A stretch of DNA of 64,000 nt from Lumbricus rubellus (taxonomy: Eukaryota > Annelida > Clitellata > Crassiclitellata > Lumbricidae), in the NCBI GenBank assembly GCA_945859605.1, contig OX243822.1, positions 19,961,899 through 20,025,898 on the forward strand, in the 5' to 3' direction. Under the pieces are notes generated by a model that saw only the letters and a list, made by a program, of their open reading frames with translations, made no database searches and was not told the origin of the DNA. Shown here one piece after another: positions 41,641-53,264 of this stretch. Numbering within the stretch: position 1 is the first letter of the stretch; every line of letters starts with the position of its first letter. The translations under genes and the position numbers were made by a program.

Positions 41641-42860
41641 TTGTTCCTCCAAAAGTAAGTACTAAAAAAAAGGCCATCAGATATAGAAGTAGTGAATTTA
41701 CTACTGGAGTTTAGTAGGCCTATGTTTTACGGGAAAGACTAAAAAGGATATGAGAAAATTTCCGGTCAAAGGATATGTTGTCGGTGTCTGGACTTAGCGG
41801 TTGCCATCCACCCAAAACGACGGTTTCCCACCCCTCTCCACAAACCGGAATCCCCACCCCAAGCGCGTAGTGTTACTTTTTAAACTCCCCCATACAATCC
41901 ACCAAGATCAATAAACTGGTCTGCCTAAACAATTGACTTAATAAATATTTAAGTTTGATAGTCAGAAAAACGATTGACTAAATTTCACAGTTAGGCGTAT
42001 AGGCCTAGCATTTTAAAAGTGGCTCACACTATAGGCCTATTATAATTCACGGATGTTGAGCAATTGATTATTTGAAAAGTTTCAATTCTGTTGTACAAAA
42101 CTGTTCAATAAACCAAATGCAGAAATTCAATGGGCCTAAGCCAAAGGTTAGCCCTAGAGCCTATTTAAATTGTTTGTAGGCCTAATCGGAAGTAGGCCCA
42201 TAAGCTACATTTTATCAATTTAAGCGTCGTGGTCTTTATAAAAAATATTTAGTTTAATATAGGCCTACATGAAGAAAATGTATTGCGATTAATTTGCAGT
42301 TAATTGCGATTAAAAACTTAATCGTGCGATTAATTTCGATTAGGCCTACATGTTTAATCGAACAACAGCCCTAACATAATGGGATTAAAGCGAGACTGTT
42401 GGCAAGGGTCACGCTGCCCCTTGCCATCGAGTCGCGAGTCGTTTTGTGACACATAATTAACGCCGATGAAATTAATAACCTCATTGTCTTGATATTATAA
42501 GGTCGTTGGTCGGGACCGACGGGACGTAGAGTCCTTTTCTCGGAACACCGAAATCGCACGGGTTAAGGTAAGTTTGTGTGTAAAATATGTGAATCTATGT
42601 CTATCACACCTTTTGGACGGGAAATATACAAAATTAAGATTCGTGTTTAGTATCAGTTCAAGACCAAAACATTGCGGCTTATATGATTAAGACCTACAAG
42701 TTATCCTAAAAACCACAGACCAGGCTGTCCATGGTGACTTAGTGGTTCTTTTCACTCGTTCTCAAACAATTATTTTGCAGCGAAAGGCCTTTCGCATGCA
42801 AAAGTTTAATTAGGTCCTGATAATGTTGAGGCAATTAATGTCTAAGGCTTAGTAAGAGGC
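41641..42860. other. No gene; many TAGGCCTA words
   Basis: No supported exon. TAGGCCTA/TAGCCTA words are dense in 41100-42350, several followed by CATGT. TACAGCCC-like ends near 42365 (ACAGCCCTAAC) hint at another hAT end. Confidence 0.4.
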
Positions 42861-42865
42861 GGAAG

Positions 42866-42945
42866 AGATGATGATGACGATGATGACGACGACGATGATG
42901 ACGACGATGACGACGACGACGACGACGATGATGATGATGATGATT
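42866..42945. repeat. (GAY)n microsatellite
   Basis: Interspersed GAT and GAC triplets, running into ATT repeats. Confidence 0.9.
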
Positions 42946-42981
42946 ATTATTATTATTATTTTTATTATTATTATTATAATT

Positions 42982-43070
42982 ACTTTTTTACCCGAGGTAG
43001 GCTATCTCAGATCCCTCGGGATTTAAAAAATTTATCCGGAGACTTAAAAAAATTGTATTCTGGAACGGTT
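42982..43070 (-). mobile_element. RLE-LINE copy 0, 3' UTR only
   Basis: Carries ACCCGAGGTA, GATCCCTCGGGA, TATCCGGAGA and TCTGGAACGG. The same 3' UTR words occur before the stop-proximal ends at 57950-58070 and 60990-61056. (ATT)n on both sides. Truncated to about 90 bp. Confidence 0.7.
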
Positions 43071-43190
<120 letters not shown>

Positions 43191-46100
43191 TTTCCGACAA
43201 ACAACATCAGACACATAAAGAACAATAAACAACAGAAGCGGTAGTCATTGTTCTAAATGATGATAAAAGTTATTAGCTCTCCTCTGGGTCTGACTCGGCT
43301 AAAGTGCCTCTAAAGGCCACCGAGTTGAAGCGCTGGACAGTAATAGAGAGGCGTTGCAGCAAAAAACAGGTCTCTCTCATATCACCAGACGACAATGTTA
43401 GGATGCGGCCTAAATCAGACAAAAAGCCGAGGCCAATACTGCAAATGGGACCTAAAGTCTCAAAGGCTAAAGGAATGAAAAAGTGAGTGTTTACAAGAGA
43501 GACGTATTTAGTGTTTTTCCTTTCCGTAGCAATCTCGGCTGCCGCGCCCGCCGTCGAAGCCGTGGCCTGGATATATGATGGTGCAAGTGTGTCAACCACT
43601 GTCGCATCCCACACAAGATGACGACCCGCACGCCATGGAATCATGGTAAGGCCGTCTGGTCGTCTACCATCCGTGCGAAGAAGACCTGGTGGTTCTTTAA
43701 TGGACGGTATTCCTGCCTTTGAAAGGGAGCGGTATACAATGTCATTGATCGTATTATGTCGAGCTATTCGACCGAAGCCGAGAGAGCAAGACAGGCCGTG
43801 GCTGCCTCTGGCGTCAATTTGAGCTCCGCAGGCGCAAGTGTGGGGTTCACATATTGCGGCCCCAAGACGCAAACCGACGGCAACTCGAACATCCTCGTTA
43901 TCCAGACGTAGTCCACATGCGGTTATCGGTAACGCATGGAGCCAGTCACTAGCATGGGGCGATGAGACTGCTTTTAGTCGTGCGATGTTATATACATCCA
44001 CTGTGTTTTCGAGCAGTGTCTTCGCAGTTTTCTCCAACAAAGGTTTGTCCCATGATGCTTGCTGATTTGTTGGCATGATTCCTGCTTCATCAAATTCTGT
44101 CTTGGAACGCCACTCGGTTGTCATCGTTTGAAAGTGTGAGTCATGTTCGAGATTAATAGAACTGAGAATGAGAGTCTGGAGAGGGAGAGTGCTTGCAGCT
44201 GAAGCCAGAAAGGCTGGAAGTGCTAGCGAAGACGCTCTCCGAATCCCCAGACCACCCATCTTTATGGGCAATGAGGCTTGTGTCCATTGGTTATCGTCTA
44301 GAGAAATGTTGAGAATCTTTTCTAAGCCTTGGCGTAGTTTGGTGTCGTAAGTCTCCAATTCGGGATGCTTGTCGCTTGGATGGCATCGGAGAGTGTAAAT
44401 AATTTTAGGCGCACCCAGCGAACTTCTCAAAATTAGGAGTGCGTCCTGCCTTGCTATGAAAGTTAATTTGTACAGACTCTCCTCCAGTTCTTTGGTTCTA
44501 CTCTCAAGACATTGCTGCAGTGCTTTTCCCGATGAGAGTGGGGCGCCGAGTAGCTGGGCTTCATCCACATCAATTAGTTTGAACTCTCTCAATGAGTCGT
44601 ATCCTGTGTTGTTATTGTTACGTGCTATCACCTCGCATTTGGAACGATTAAGTGTCAGGCCCATAGTGGAGCACGATCTCTCGATGAAGTCGACATCGGC
44701 TGCAACCGTTTCCGCCTTCCCACCTAAGGTGAGATCGTCGAGGTATCCGAATGATAGGGGTGAAGCCAACTGAAGAAGAATAGGCTGCAGAGGCAGGCAG
44801 AAAAGCAAGGGTCCCAGCGGATCGCCTTGCTGAGGCCCCACTCGAGATTGAACCATGTAGCCGCCGAATTGTAATGTCGATTCTTCGGCGTAGGACTGGA
44901 AACAGTATGGAGCCAGATCGGGTAAGATTTCGATCACTGAAGCCAGCATGCGGTCTCGGTAGAGACTATTGAAGGCGTTTGATAAATCGAGTTTCACAAC
45001 GATGTTTTCGTCATCCATGTTTGTGATAAACCTACGGGTTGCATGAACCGCTGCCTCGCATCCGCCTGGAATTCCAACACCCAGTTGTTTCGGAGATAGA
45101 TAAGCTGCTGCTTGGTCGCTCGCATATTTGTTGGCACATTTAGAGGTTAGTCTGCGCCAATAGTAGCCGATGGCTATTGGTCGTAGGCCGCCAGTTTTTT
45201 TCTTCAGAGCAAAGAGGGTGCCACCAAAGAGAATTGGACGCATCTCTGCCGGACATTTTCCAGCTAAAAGAACGTTGACCAGACCCGTGATGGCGGACAA
45301 CAGCTCCGGTCCGGTGTCCTTTGTGTTGATCATTTCTAGAACGTGTTGTGGCTTTAGGCCATCGGGACCACCTGACGAGCCCGGTGGGAAGTGCCGTATC
45401 TGGTCGTGGACCATCGTTTCAGATGCCTGATAGGCCTCGGTCGAAGAAGGAGGAGCAGGCATCGGGGGTCGATCAGAGGGTGGTGACGGGTGTTTTGATC
45501 GAAGCTCATCAAGCGTAATTTCATTGATTGGAGCTGGAGCATCTCCCGAGCACAAAATTCGTGTCGCGGCCCTGATGTTGCCCTCTTCAATCTTAGCCGC
45601 TACTGCTGCGGCCATCTTATGTTCGACGCTGAGCGAAGTCTTTGTAGGATAGATGTCTGATTTGTTTTGATCGTAAATATCCGGAAGCTTATTTGGCAGC
45701 AAATGATGGAAATCCGTTATCCGTTTTCTGATGCAAGACGTCAAATTGTGCCGTTTTCCACCACGAGTTGGTTGTTCCAGAACTATGGCTGTAAAGGCCA
45801 AGAGATTTCGCCAGCTTTCGATTTTCATAGGATTCGAAATGATGCTGCTAATAATGTTTGTCAAAAGCCTTCCGGACTCGGATCTAGCCCCTTTCGGGAT
45901 GTGCTTGAGCAGCCTCGTTGTGATGTTCGGATGTTGAATCATGCCCTCTCCCATAACGGTCGTATGCTGGCTGCCTCCTATGTCAGTGACTCCATTATTT
46001 CCTATTCTCGGCTGAAGAGGGGTTGAGAGGGAGTGAGAAGAATGGTCAACGAGGCTGTTAGCACCCGCTTCTGTTTGGACCCCAGATAAAACTGCGTTGG

Positions 46101-46611
46101 GGGCTAATGACTCTGCTGACGGCTGACTAGAACCGGGGCAGGGCGAAGGCCTAGGACCGTGACGATGAACGGTGCCATCAGATGAATGAGTTTTAAACTT
46201 TGCCCAGCAAACACGGCAAGTTCCGTTACCCTTAGATTGTTTTTTGTTCATGTTGTGTTTGCGCTGATAAATATCTTATTTCAAACAAAAACGTAAACAG
46301 TTACGATCCGCCTTGAAAAAACGGTACGTCGTCATGGTAACGTAAACGTCACCGGCCATTTAAACAGGACGGTGGTATTTAAATGTTGCGATGATCGCCC
46401 ATGATGAAAAATAATTTGAATCCAATCGAAATAAATTGAAACCTGTACAGATCGTCTGTGATGAATAAAGTTTTCGTAGTCACAAGATCTTTAAACAACA
46501 AAATATCGAAAAATCCAGTTCTGACGATGGTTTTAAACGGATAAAAAGTATAAATAGCGTAAAGCTGAATGAATATGACTAACACGGTCAACTGATGACG
46601 TCATACACTCA

Positions 46612-46612
<1 letters not shown>
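43191..46612 (-). mobile_element. RLE-LINE copy 1, full length
   Basis: About 3.4 kb: 5' UTR (46612-46252), one intact ORF, 3' UTR (43272-43191), then (TAA)n. Its 5' end abuts the (TAA)n tail of copy 2, so it entered that tract. This is the best candidate for an active element in the window. Confidence 0.88.
43273..46251 (-). CDS. Non-LTR retrotransposon polyprotein with RT and restriction-like endonuclease
   Basis: An intact 992-residue frame. Residues 12-38 form a Cys/His cluster (CRVC ... HRHGPRPSPCPG), likely DNA or RNA binding. The RT domain spans about 290-560: motif A VKLDLSNAFNSL (419-430), motif B GPQQGDPLGPLLF (472-484), catalytic YLDD (503-506), unusual for A in YADD. There is no AP endonuclease. 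The C-terminal part has a Cys/His cluster (CEPHTCACG, 801-809; HGLSC, 818-822) followed by RPDG (864-867) and VWDATV (880-885), the arrangement of the restriction-like PD-(D/E)XK endonuclease in R2/R4-type elements. Association with (TAA)n recalls Dong (R4 clade), known to sit in TAA repeats; the clade itself I cannot assign. Start is at the first Met. Confidence 0.9.
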   Translation of the reverse strand: MNKKQSKGNGTCRVCWAKFKTHSSDGTVHRHGPRPSPCPGSSQPSAESLAPNAVLSGVQTEAGANSLVDHSSHSLSTPLQPRIGNNGVTDIGGSQHTTVMGEGMIQHPNITTRLLKHIPKGARSESGRLLTNIISSIISNPMKIESWRNLLAFTAIVLEQPTRGGKRHNLTSCIRKRITDFHHLLPNKLPDIYDQNKSDIYPTKTSLSVEHKMAAAVAAKIEEGNIRAATRILCSGDAPAPINEITLDELRSKHPSPPSDRPPMPAPPSSTEAYQASETMVHDQIRHFPPGSSGGPDGLKPQHVLEMINTKDTGPELLSAITGLVNVLLAGKCPAEMRPILFGGTLFALKKKTGGLRPIAIGYYWRRLTSKCANKYASDQAAAYLSPKQLGVGIPGGCEAAVHATRRFITNMDDENIVVKLDLSNAFNSLYRDRMLASVIEILPDLAPYCFQSYAEESTLQFGGYMVQSRVGPQQGDPLGPLLFCLPLQPILLQLASPLSFGYLDDLTLGGKAETVAADVDFIERSCSTMGLTLNRSKCEVIARNNNNTGYDSLREFKLIDVDEAQLLGAPLSSGKALQQCLESRTKELEESLYKLTFIARQDALLILRSSLGAPKIIYTLRCHPSDKHPELETYDTKLRQGLEKILNISLDDNQWTQASLPIKMGGLGIRRASSLALPAFLASAASTLPLQTLILSSINLEHDSHFQTMTTEWRSKTEFDEAGIMPTNQQASWDKPLLEKTAKTLLENTVDVYNIARLKAVSSPHASDWLHALPITACGLRLDNEDVRVAVGLRLGAAICEPHTCACGAQIDARGSHGLSCSLGFGRIARHNTINDIVYRSLSKAGIPSIKEPPGLLRTDGRRPDGLTMIPWRAGRHLVWDATVVDTLAPSYIQATASTAGAAAEIATERKNTKYVSLVNTHFFIPLAFETLGPICSIGLGFLSDLGRILTLSSGDMRETCFLLQRLSITVQRFNSVAFRGTLAESDPEES

Positions 46613-46678
<66 letters not shown>
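46613..46678. repeat. (TAA)n tract
   Basis: Perfect ATT repeats: 3' tail of copy 2 and insertion site of copy 1. Confidence 0.95.
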
Positions 46679-48894
46679 GCCTACATCTTTTATAATTCAG
46701 CAAAATCTGGATGGACAAAAGAGCCTCGAAAGGCCACGGCATTAAAGCGCTGGATTGAAATCGACAAACGCTGGAAGAGATAGCAAGTTTCTCTAGAGTC
46801 TCCGGAAAATTGGGAAATACGTCTTCCAAGATCTTTGATGAAAACAAGACCGCTTTCGTTGATTGGACCAAGGGTCTCGAAGGCCAGCGGCACAAATAAG
46901 TGGGTTTTGGACAGTTCACTGTACTTCGCATTCTTTCTGGTGGCAGCCAGCTCAGCCGCCGCTCCAGCTGCGCCCGATGTTGAGCTAAGGTAAGATGGAG
47001 CCACGGTGTCCGTCACTGTGACATCCCAAACGAGACTACCGGTACGGCCTCCGCTCCATGGAATTAGAGTCATCAAATCGGGACGCTTTCCGTCCGTCCT
47101 CAGCAAACCGGATGGCTCTTTAATGTTGGGGACGCCGGCACGAGTCAGACTGCGACTAATCAGATCGTTCAGGACGGCGTGTCTGGCGAACCTGCCCGGA
47201 CCAAGACCACATGACAGGCCATGGGAGCCATCTGCAGTCACCACCGCCCCACAGGGACATGCGTGCGGTTCGCATAAACCCGTCCCAAGGCGGAGGCTCA
47301 CAGCTACTCTCACCGCTTCGTCATCCAGCCGCAAACCACACGACGATATTGGTAGCGCAAACAGCTAGTCGCCGCTGTGAGGCGCAGCGACTGCTTCAAG
47401 GCGTGCTTGATGGTAAGCGTCAGTGTGGATGTTGAGCAGTGATTCGACCACCTTGATAACAAGCGGTCTGTCCCAATGCGACTGTTTGTGGGCCATGCTC
47501 TCGTCTGGCGGTGTGATGCGGTTTGCTTCGCACCAACGTCGCGTCATCTCTTCCACACATAAGTCGGTGTCAGACTGATTTAATCCCAGCATGGAGGATT
47601 GAAGGTCGCGGGTGCCTGCAGCAGAAGCCAGAAAGGCAGGGAGTGCAAGCGAAGCCACCCGACGAATTCCCAATCCACCCATCTTCACGAGCAAAGAAGC
47701 CTGTAGCCATTGATCGTTCGATAAGGCGATGTTGAAGACTGTACTTAATCCGTTTCGAAGAATTGCGTCGAATCTGTCCAACAAAACGTGACCTGTACAC
47801 GGGCAGCATCTTAATGTGTAAACCAATCTCTGTGAGCTGAGTGAGAATCTGAGGAGGGTCAAAGCATCATGTTTGGCAATTAACTCCAATCTGCTTATTG
47901 CCAATTCCAGTTCCGTGCATCTGTCTTCCAGACATTTCGTCAATGCTTCACTGGTGGACAATGGCGCACCTAGCAAACAGGCTTTCTCTGGTGTCGTGAC
48001 GGTGAAATTAAGGAAGATACTGTCGGAGAACTGCATGTCATGGCGATGGATGATTTCACATTTTCCCTCGTTAAGTTGCAATCCAAGATACTCACATCGC
48101 TCCTTTAGTAATTTCACGTCTTCTGCCACAGTGGCTGCTTCTCCACCAAGAGAAACGTCGTCCATGTATCCCAATATCAGCGATGAAGTCAAATCCTGCA
48201 GAATTGGCTGTAGCGGGAGGCAAAAGAGCAAAGGACCGAGCGGGTCTCCTTGTTGGGGTCCAACTTGGGATAAGATGTTATACTGACCGAACAGAAGCTG
48301 CGAAGGTTCCGCGTAAGCGAGGTGACAGAATGGAGCAAGTTCCGGGAGGACATCATCTATTGCAGAGAGCATCCTGTCTCTGAAGAGGGTGTTGAAAGCA
48401 TTCTTGAAATCTAGCTTTACCAAGATGGACCCTATTGGCATTGCTTCCAGAAAACGTCTCGCCGCATGAACCGCTGCTTCTGCTCCACCCGGAACACCAA
48501 CTCCAACCTGCCTCGGTGCGAGGTATTCAGTCACCATCGAGACCGCGTAGGTGTTTGCACATTTGGATGCGAGCCTGCGCCAGCAATAACCAATTACAAT
48601 CGGGCGCAGACCCCCAGACGCCTTTCGGAGAGCCATAAGAGTTCCTCCAAAGAGTAAGGGTCTAATGAGATCAGGGCATTCGCCTTTCAGAAGAAGGTTG
48701 ACCAGACCGGTGATGGCGGAGATCAGCTCTGATCCGACTTCTGCGCAGTTCACCAGGTCTGAAAGGTGTTGGGGTCGAAGACCGTCTGGTCCGCCCGAAG
48801 AACCCTGCGGAAAAGAGCGGATCCGGCCGAGCACCTCGTCTTCTGTTGTCTGGAAGGGCGCCACCGAGTGTTTTGCCGTGATGTGAGGCCGGTC
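46679..48894 (-). mobile_element. RLE-LINE copy 2, 3' part
   Basis: 5'-truncated copy interrupted by the fold-back element. The remaining about 40 bp of its 5' end lie at 57241-57283. Confidence 0.88.
46690..48888 (-). pseudogene. RLE-LINE ORF, copy 2 (nonsense mutation, split by insertion)
   Basis: Shows SSGGPDGLRPQHL, VKLDFKNAFNTLF, GPQQGDPLGPLLF and YMDD, then at 47362-47364 a TAG replaces the Trp codon of the family-typical GDWL. After it the frame resumes LFALPISSCGLRLDDEAVRV with CPCG, GSHGLSC, RPDL and VWDVTV to the normal end. Apart from this stop and the fold-back insertion the frame is open, so the copy is young. YMDD replaces the YLDD of copy 1. Confidence 0.88.
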
Positions 48895-49016
48895 AGTAGT
48901 AGTATAAGGGCCGGTTTGGGAACAATAGACCCGACCCCCACCCCTTCTATTGTTCTAGACAATACCCTATTGTTCTCCGACGCCGGCAGCCCTATTGTGC
49001 TCGTACCGCGTACAAT

Positions 49017-49390
49017 GGCCCATTGTTGGTCGACGCTCGGCCGCCCATTGTGCCAGAAACCGGCCTATTGTATTCGTATAATTAACCCTAATTAGCATTG
49101 TTAGACGGCGCTCCCAGCCCTATTGTGCTCGTATCGCATACAATAGTCCATTGTTGGCCGACTCTCGGCCGCTCCATTGTGCTAGAATCGTCCTATTGTA
49201 CTCGCGTAATTAACTCTATTGTGTCAGTATTCCAATCAACGACCCATTGTTCGCCGACTCTCGGCCGTTCCATTGTGCTAGAACCAACCTATTGTATTCG
49301 TATAATTAATTCTATTGTGCCAGTATTCCAATCAACGGCCCATTGTTCGCCGACTCTCGGCCCTTCCATTGTCCGTGAAATCGACCATTG
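49017..49390. repeat. Tandem repeat of about 100 bp near the fold-back end
   Basis: Repeated phrase CCCATTGTT, CGACTCTCGGCC, TCCATTGTGCTAGAA, CCTATTGTA, TTCGTATAATTA in about four diverged units, mirrored at 56745-57120. May serve as subterminal binding sites. Confidence 0.8.
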
Positions 49391-51379
49391 ATCGCATACC
49401 AAACCTAATTACGATCGTTCTTCGACATTCAAACCCTACCATTGTATCCAACACGCTCGTAAAGTCGTAAATGGTCCAATAAAAGTTTACGACGCGTCGG
49501 CATAATCGAATAAATTTATGCGCAAGCACGCGCGCAAACCCTGTGGGGTAATCACGTGACATCTTGGAATTTCCCAACCCTACAACCACGCCAGCCAATC
49601 ACAGTACTCGGTTACTTTCTTAGCAACCAATCACAGTGTTTGTTTACATAGCAACGTCGTTTCCAAAGATGCTAGAGAAGTTTACAAGTTGGACTCAATG
49701 CTGAGACGCAATGTATTCGTGTGGCGCTATAGAAATGGCCCAAGGGAGGGAAGGGCTGGGAAGGGAAGGGTAGGAAGGGGGGGAAGAGGAGGAAGGGGAA
49801 TGGAGATGGAAGGGATAGAAGGGAGGACCGAACAGGCGCTATGGAAGTTTAGACTTTGGGTTAATCACTAAGATTCTTATTTTTGAGCGGCGCTACAGAA
49901 ATTCGAAGCTTTAAGAGTCATTTCACATAATTATAGCATACAGTTTTTCGAGTGGATTGATAGAAATTCAAACGTCGGATTCATTGCTGAGATGTTATTT
50001 TACTATGATGTTATAGAAATTCGTTGCCAGTTGATCGAATTCAGGCATATCATATAATATTTCCCGCGACACTACAGAAGTTGGAACGTCGGATTTAGTG
50101 CCAAGACACAACGTTTTCGAGTGACCATACAAATATTTGAGGCTTGAAGAGTCATGTCAAACCTATCACCCAGTGTTTCTAATGGTGTGATACACGTTTA
50201 AGTGCCATATTCATTGCTAGGACGCAGAATTTTCGAGTGGCGCTACAGAAGTTTGATACATTAAGAGCAATTGCAGCCTTATCGAGTGACACGATAGACA
50301 ACAAATTCAATGCTGGGACATAACATAATGTCTTCAAATGGTAGCATACTACAGAAATATAACATTTTCAAACATAATGAGTGGTGTTTCCAAATGCATC
50401 CTAATAGTTGAACGTCAGATTCACTGCTAAGACGCAACGTTTCCAGTTGCGCTACAGAAATTTGAGACTTTAAGCGACATGTCATACCTATAACACAATA
50501 TTTCCAATGGCGCGATAGAAGTTTAATAGTCAAGTTAGTGGTAATGTGCAATGTTTTAGAATGTCGCTAAGGATGTTACTTCCAAGAGTTTGTGCTTTCG
50601 AGCGGCGGTTTAGATGCTTAAACGTCAGAAACGTTCATTGGATACAAAGTATCGTGTGGCAATACAGAAGTCTCTTAGTGTTAGGCGTTTTCATACAAAA
50701 TGATTAGAATCTTATGTATTGACAGCGATTTGCAACCATGATGCTAGCCGTGCCGACAACAATCCAGGCTTTTTCACAGAAGAATGCATTCAACAGTGTC
50801 GTCATCACAAGCGTAGGCTAAGCATTTAAAGATCGGCAATAACTATACAATTTTAATTTAATTAGAATATTATACTCCAACAGTAAGTACGTAAGTAAGT
50901 AGGTAGGTAGGTAAGTTATTTCGATCTAATCATGTAAAAATGGGAGAATTAAGACATTTATATCTAAGTAAAGTAGACTTTCTACGAATAATGAAAGTTG
51001 GACATTCAGATGTAGAATGCGGAGTTTACACACAGAAGCGGTGCGAACATTCACACAACAGTTTTATATTCTTTAATGATATACAGATAGAGAAAATCAA
51101 AGTTTTTATGGCAAAGATGTCTTTTCAGGAATATTTATTGCATGAGTTTTCAAGAATGTAAGGTTTCGAACTGAGTATGCTACAAATTGACACGATTTCA
51201 TACATGCTTGAACGCAAGCTTTTAATTTTTCAAGAGCATAACATTTCCATGTTTCAAGTCACTCACAGGAAATTGAGGAAACTGAGCATTTTCATTGCAG
51301 ACGTGCATATTATACGAAACAAGAAGAGATGCGTTGAGAATTTAATTTGTGGAAATCCGTTTGCACGAAGAGAGAGTGA

Positions 51380-52450
51380 GTAGGTGGTCAAGTGATTGAG
51401 TGAGTAGGTGGTTGAAAGAGTGAGTGACTGAGTGAGTGAGTGAGTGAGTGAGGAAGTAAGTGAACGTGTGAGTGAGAGAAAGGGAGTGAGTGAGCGAGTG
51501 AGTGAGTGCGTGAGCGAGATGAGTTGAGAGGCTACTTAGTTACATTATGGTTGCAAGGCGATTATATTTAAGAAACTTACGAATTTTCAGATACAAGGAC
51601 TCGTGAAATTGTCAAAATAATGCTTACTTAGGACACAAATTGGATTGCAGAAAGATTTCCAGCTTGTTAGGACGCCAAGACATGACTGAGTGAGTGAGTG
51701 AGAAAGGGGAAGAATTAGTGGATGGGCGGATGAGTGAGTGAGTAAGAGAGCAAAAAAGAGACGAGTTGAGAATTTATTTAGCGACATTTATGGATGTAAA
51801 ACAAGTCTACGTAGCGGACTTACGAATGTTGAGGTGCAAAGACACATGAGTGAACGAATGAGTGAGGTAGTAAGTGAATGTGTGAGTGAGTGAGTGCATA
51901 GGTGAGATGAGTTGAGACGTTATTTAGTTGCATTATGGCTACAAGACGAGTTCACTTAAGGAACTCACGAATTTTCACATGCAATGACTTCGGTAATTAT
52001 AATTGTCAAAATAATGCTTACATAGGACACAAATTGGATCGTAGAAAGATTTCCAGCTTTATAGAACACCAAAAATGTGAAGGAATGGGTGAGTGAGTGA
52101 GTAAGTAAGTGATGGAGTGTGTGTGTGAGTGATGGAGTAAGTGAATGTGTGAGTGAGAGCGAGTGAGCGAGTGAGTGAATGAGTGACATGAGTTGAGAGG
52201 TTATTTGGTTGCATTATTGATACAAGGCGAGTTTACTTAAGAAACTTACGAATTTTCAAATGCAAAGACTCGTAATTGTCAAAATAATGCTGATACAGGA
52301 CACAAATGGGATCGTTGGCAGATTTCCAGCTTTATAGGACGCCAAGATGTGAGGGAATGAGTGAGGGAGTGAGCAAGTAAGTGAAAGAGTGAGTGGATGT
52401 GTGAATGACTTAGTTAGTTAGTGAGTGAGTGAGTTAGTGAGTGAAAGACA
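51380..52450. repeat. Large units with (GTGA)n, left arm
   Basis: About four units of about 280 bp, each with GTGAGTGAGTGAG, a GAGTTGAGA...TTATTTAG block, TTACGAATTTTCA and GGACACAAATTGGAT. Mirrored at about 53680-54750. Ser/Leu/His-rich frames across them are repeat artefacts. Confidence 0.85.
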
Positions 52451-52863
52451 GATGTGTTGAGAATTTGCTTAGCGGTATTTATGTTTGTAAGACAAGTTTG
52501 TGTAGCGGACTTACAAATGTTGAGGTGCGAAGACGCATGATATTGTAAACATATAGTACGCATAGGATACGATATTAGATGGCAAGAAGATTTCTGGCTT
52601 TATTGAATGTTGGGGTTGGATGTGCAAATGTGTATGAAACGCGTGGGATGCTGTTACAAAATAGCGCAGGACGATAATAAGCATAGGTCTTTTCTATTGT
52701 GAATGCGCATGAAACGCATGTTTGCAAGACAAGGCGTTTGCAGGAATACGACTGTCATATATGAAAGAATATAAGATTTAATATTAGGATGTGAGGTTTT
52801 CAATAGTATAAGATCTTTAGAATGCAAGACTAGGGGTGAAGAATGCACGAGCACAAGATGTCA

Positions 52864-53264
52864 CTTTTCAAGAATTCAAGTTCACAGTTTTACAGGATTG
52901 CAAAGCTTCAGGTTTGCTTATAAATATGTATACAAGTTTCACATTTTCTAGAACTTTCGAAAACTTGTGTTTGTAATATACTCTTGCAAATAGTCTGAAG
53001 TCTTGAAAACTTGCAACTCTGTAGATAATTATAAACTTGTGATCTTACATTCGAGAGATCTAAACGACGCACGTTTGAAATTAAAATCTTTAATTTCCTG
53101 TAGGCCTAAGCAGCTTGAAACTCTGAAATCTAATGCTGTTGAAAAGTTCAACAGTCAACCCGTTCTTATACATCTGAAATATTGTATTCGTGCAAACTCA
53201 TACTCAATTAGCCTAAATGTAAAATTTATTTTCTCTTGGACTCGAATTCTTGAAAATGTGAAAC
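52864..53264. other. Central spacer of fold-back element
   Basis: About 400 bp between the arms. Residual inverted similarity (TTTTCAAGAATTC on the left, GAATTCTTGAAAA on the right) shows the arms once reached further. Contains AGATCT and TAGGCCTA words; no coding evidence. Confidence 0.7.

Larger units (their letters stand above)
48895..52863 (+). repeat. Left arm of fold-back element
   Basis: In order: outer terminal block with CCTATTGT/CCCATTGT repeats (to about 49390), a CpG-rich segment with CACGTGA and CCAAT-like ACCAATCAC words (49540-49640), a degenerate array of about 85-100 bp based on GCGCTACAGAA and TTCATTGCTGAGACG (49690-50560), AT-rich sequence, then larger units of about 280 bp with GTGA runs (51380-52450). 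Confidence 0.93.
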
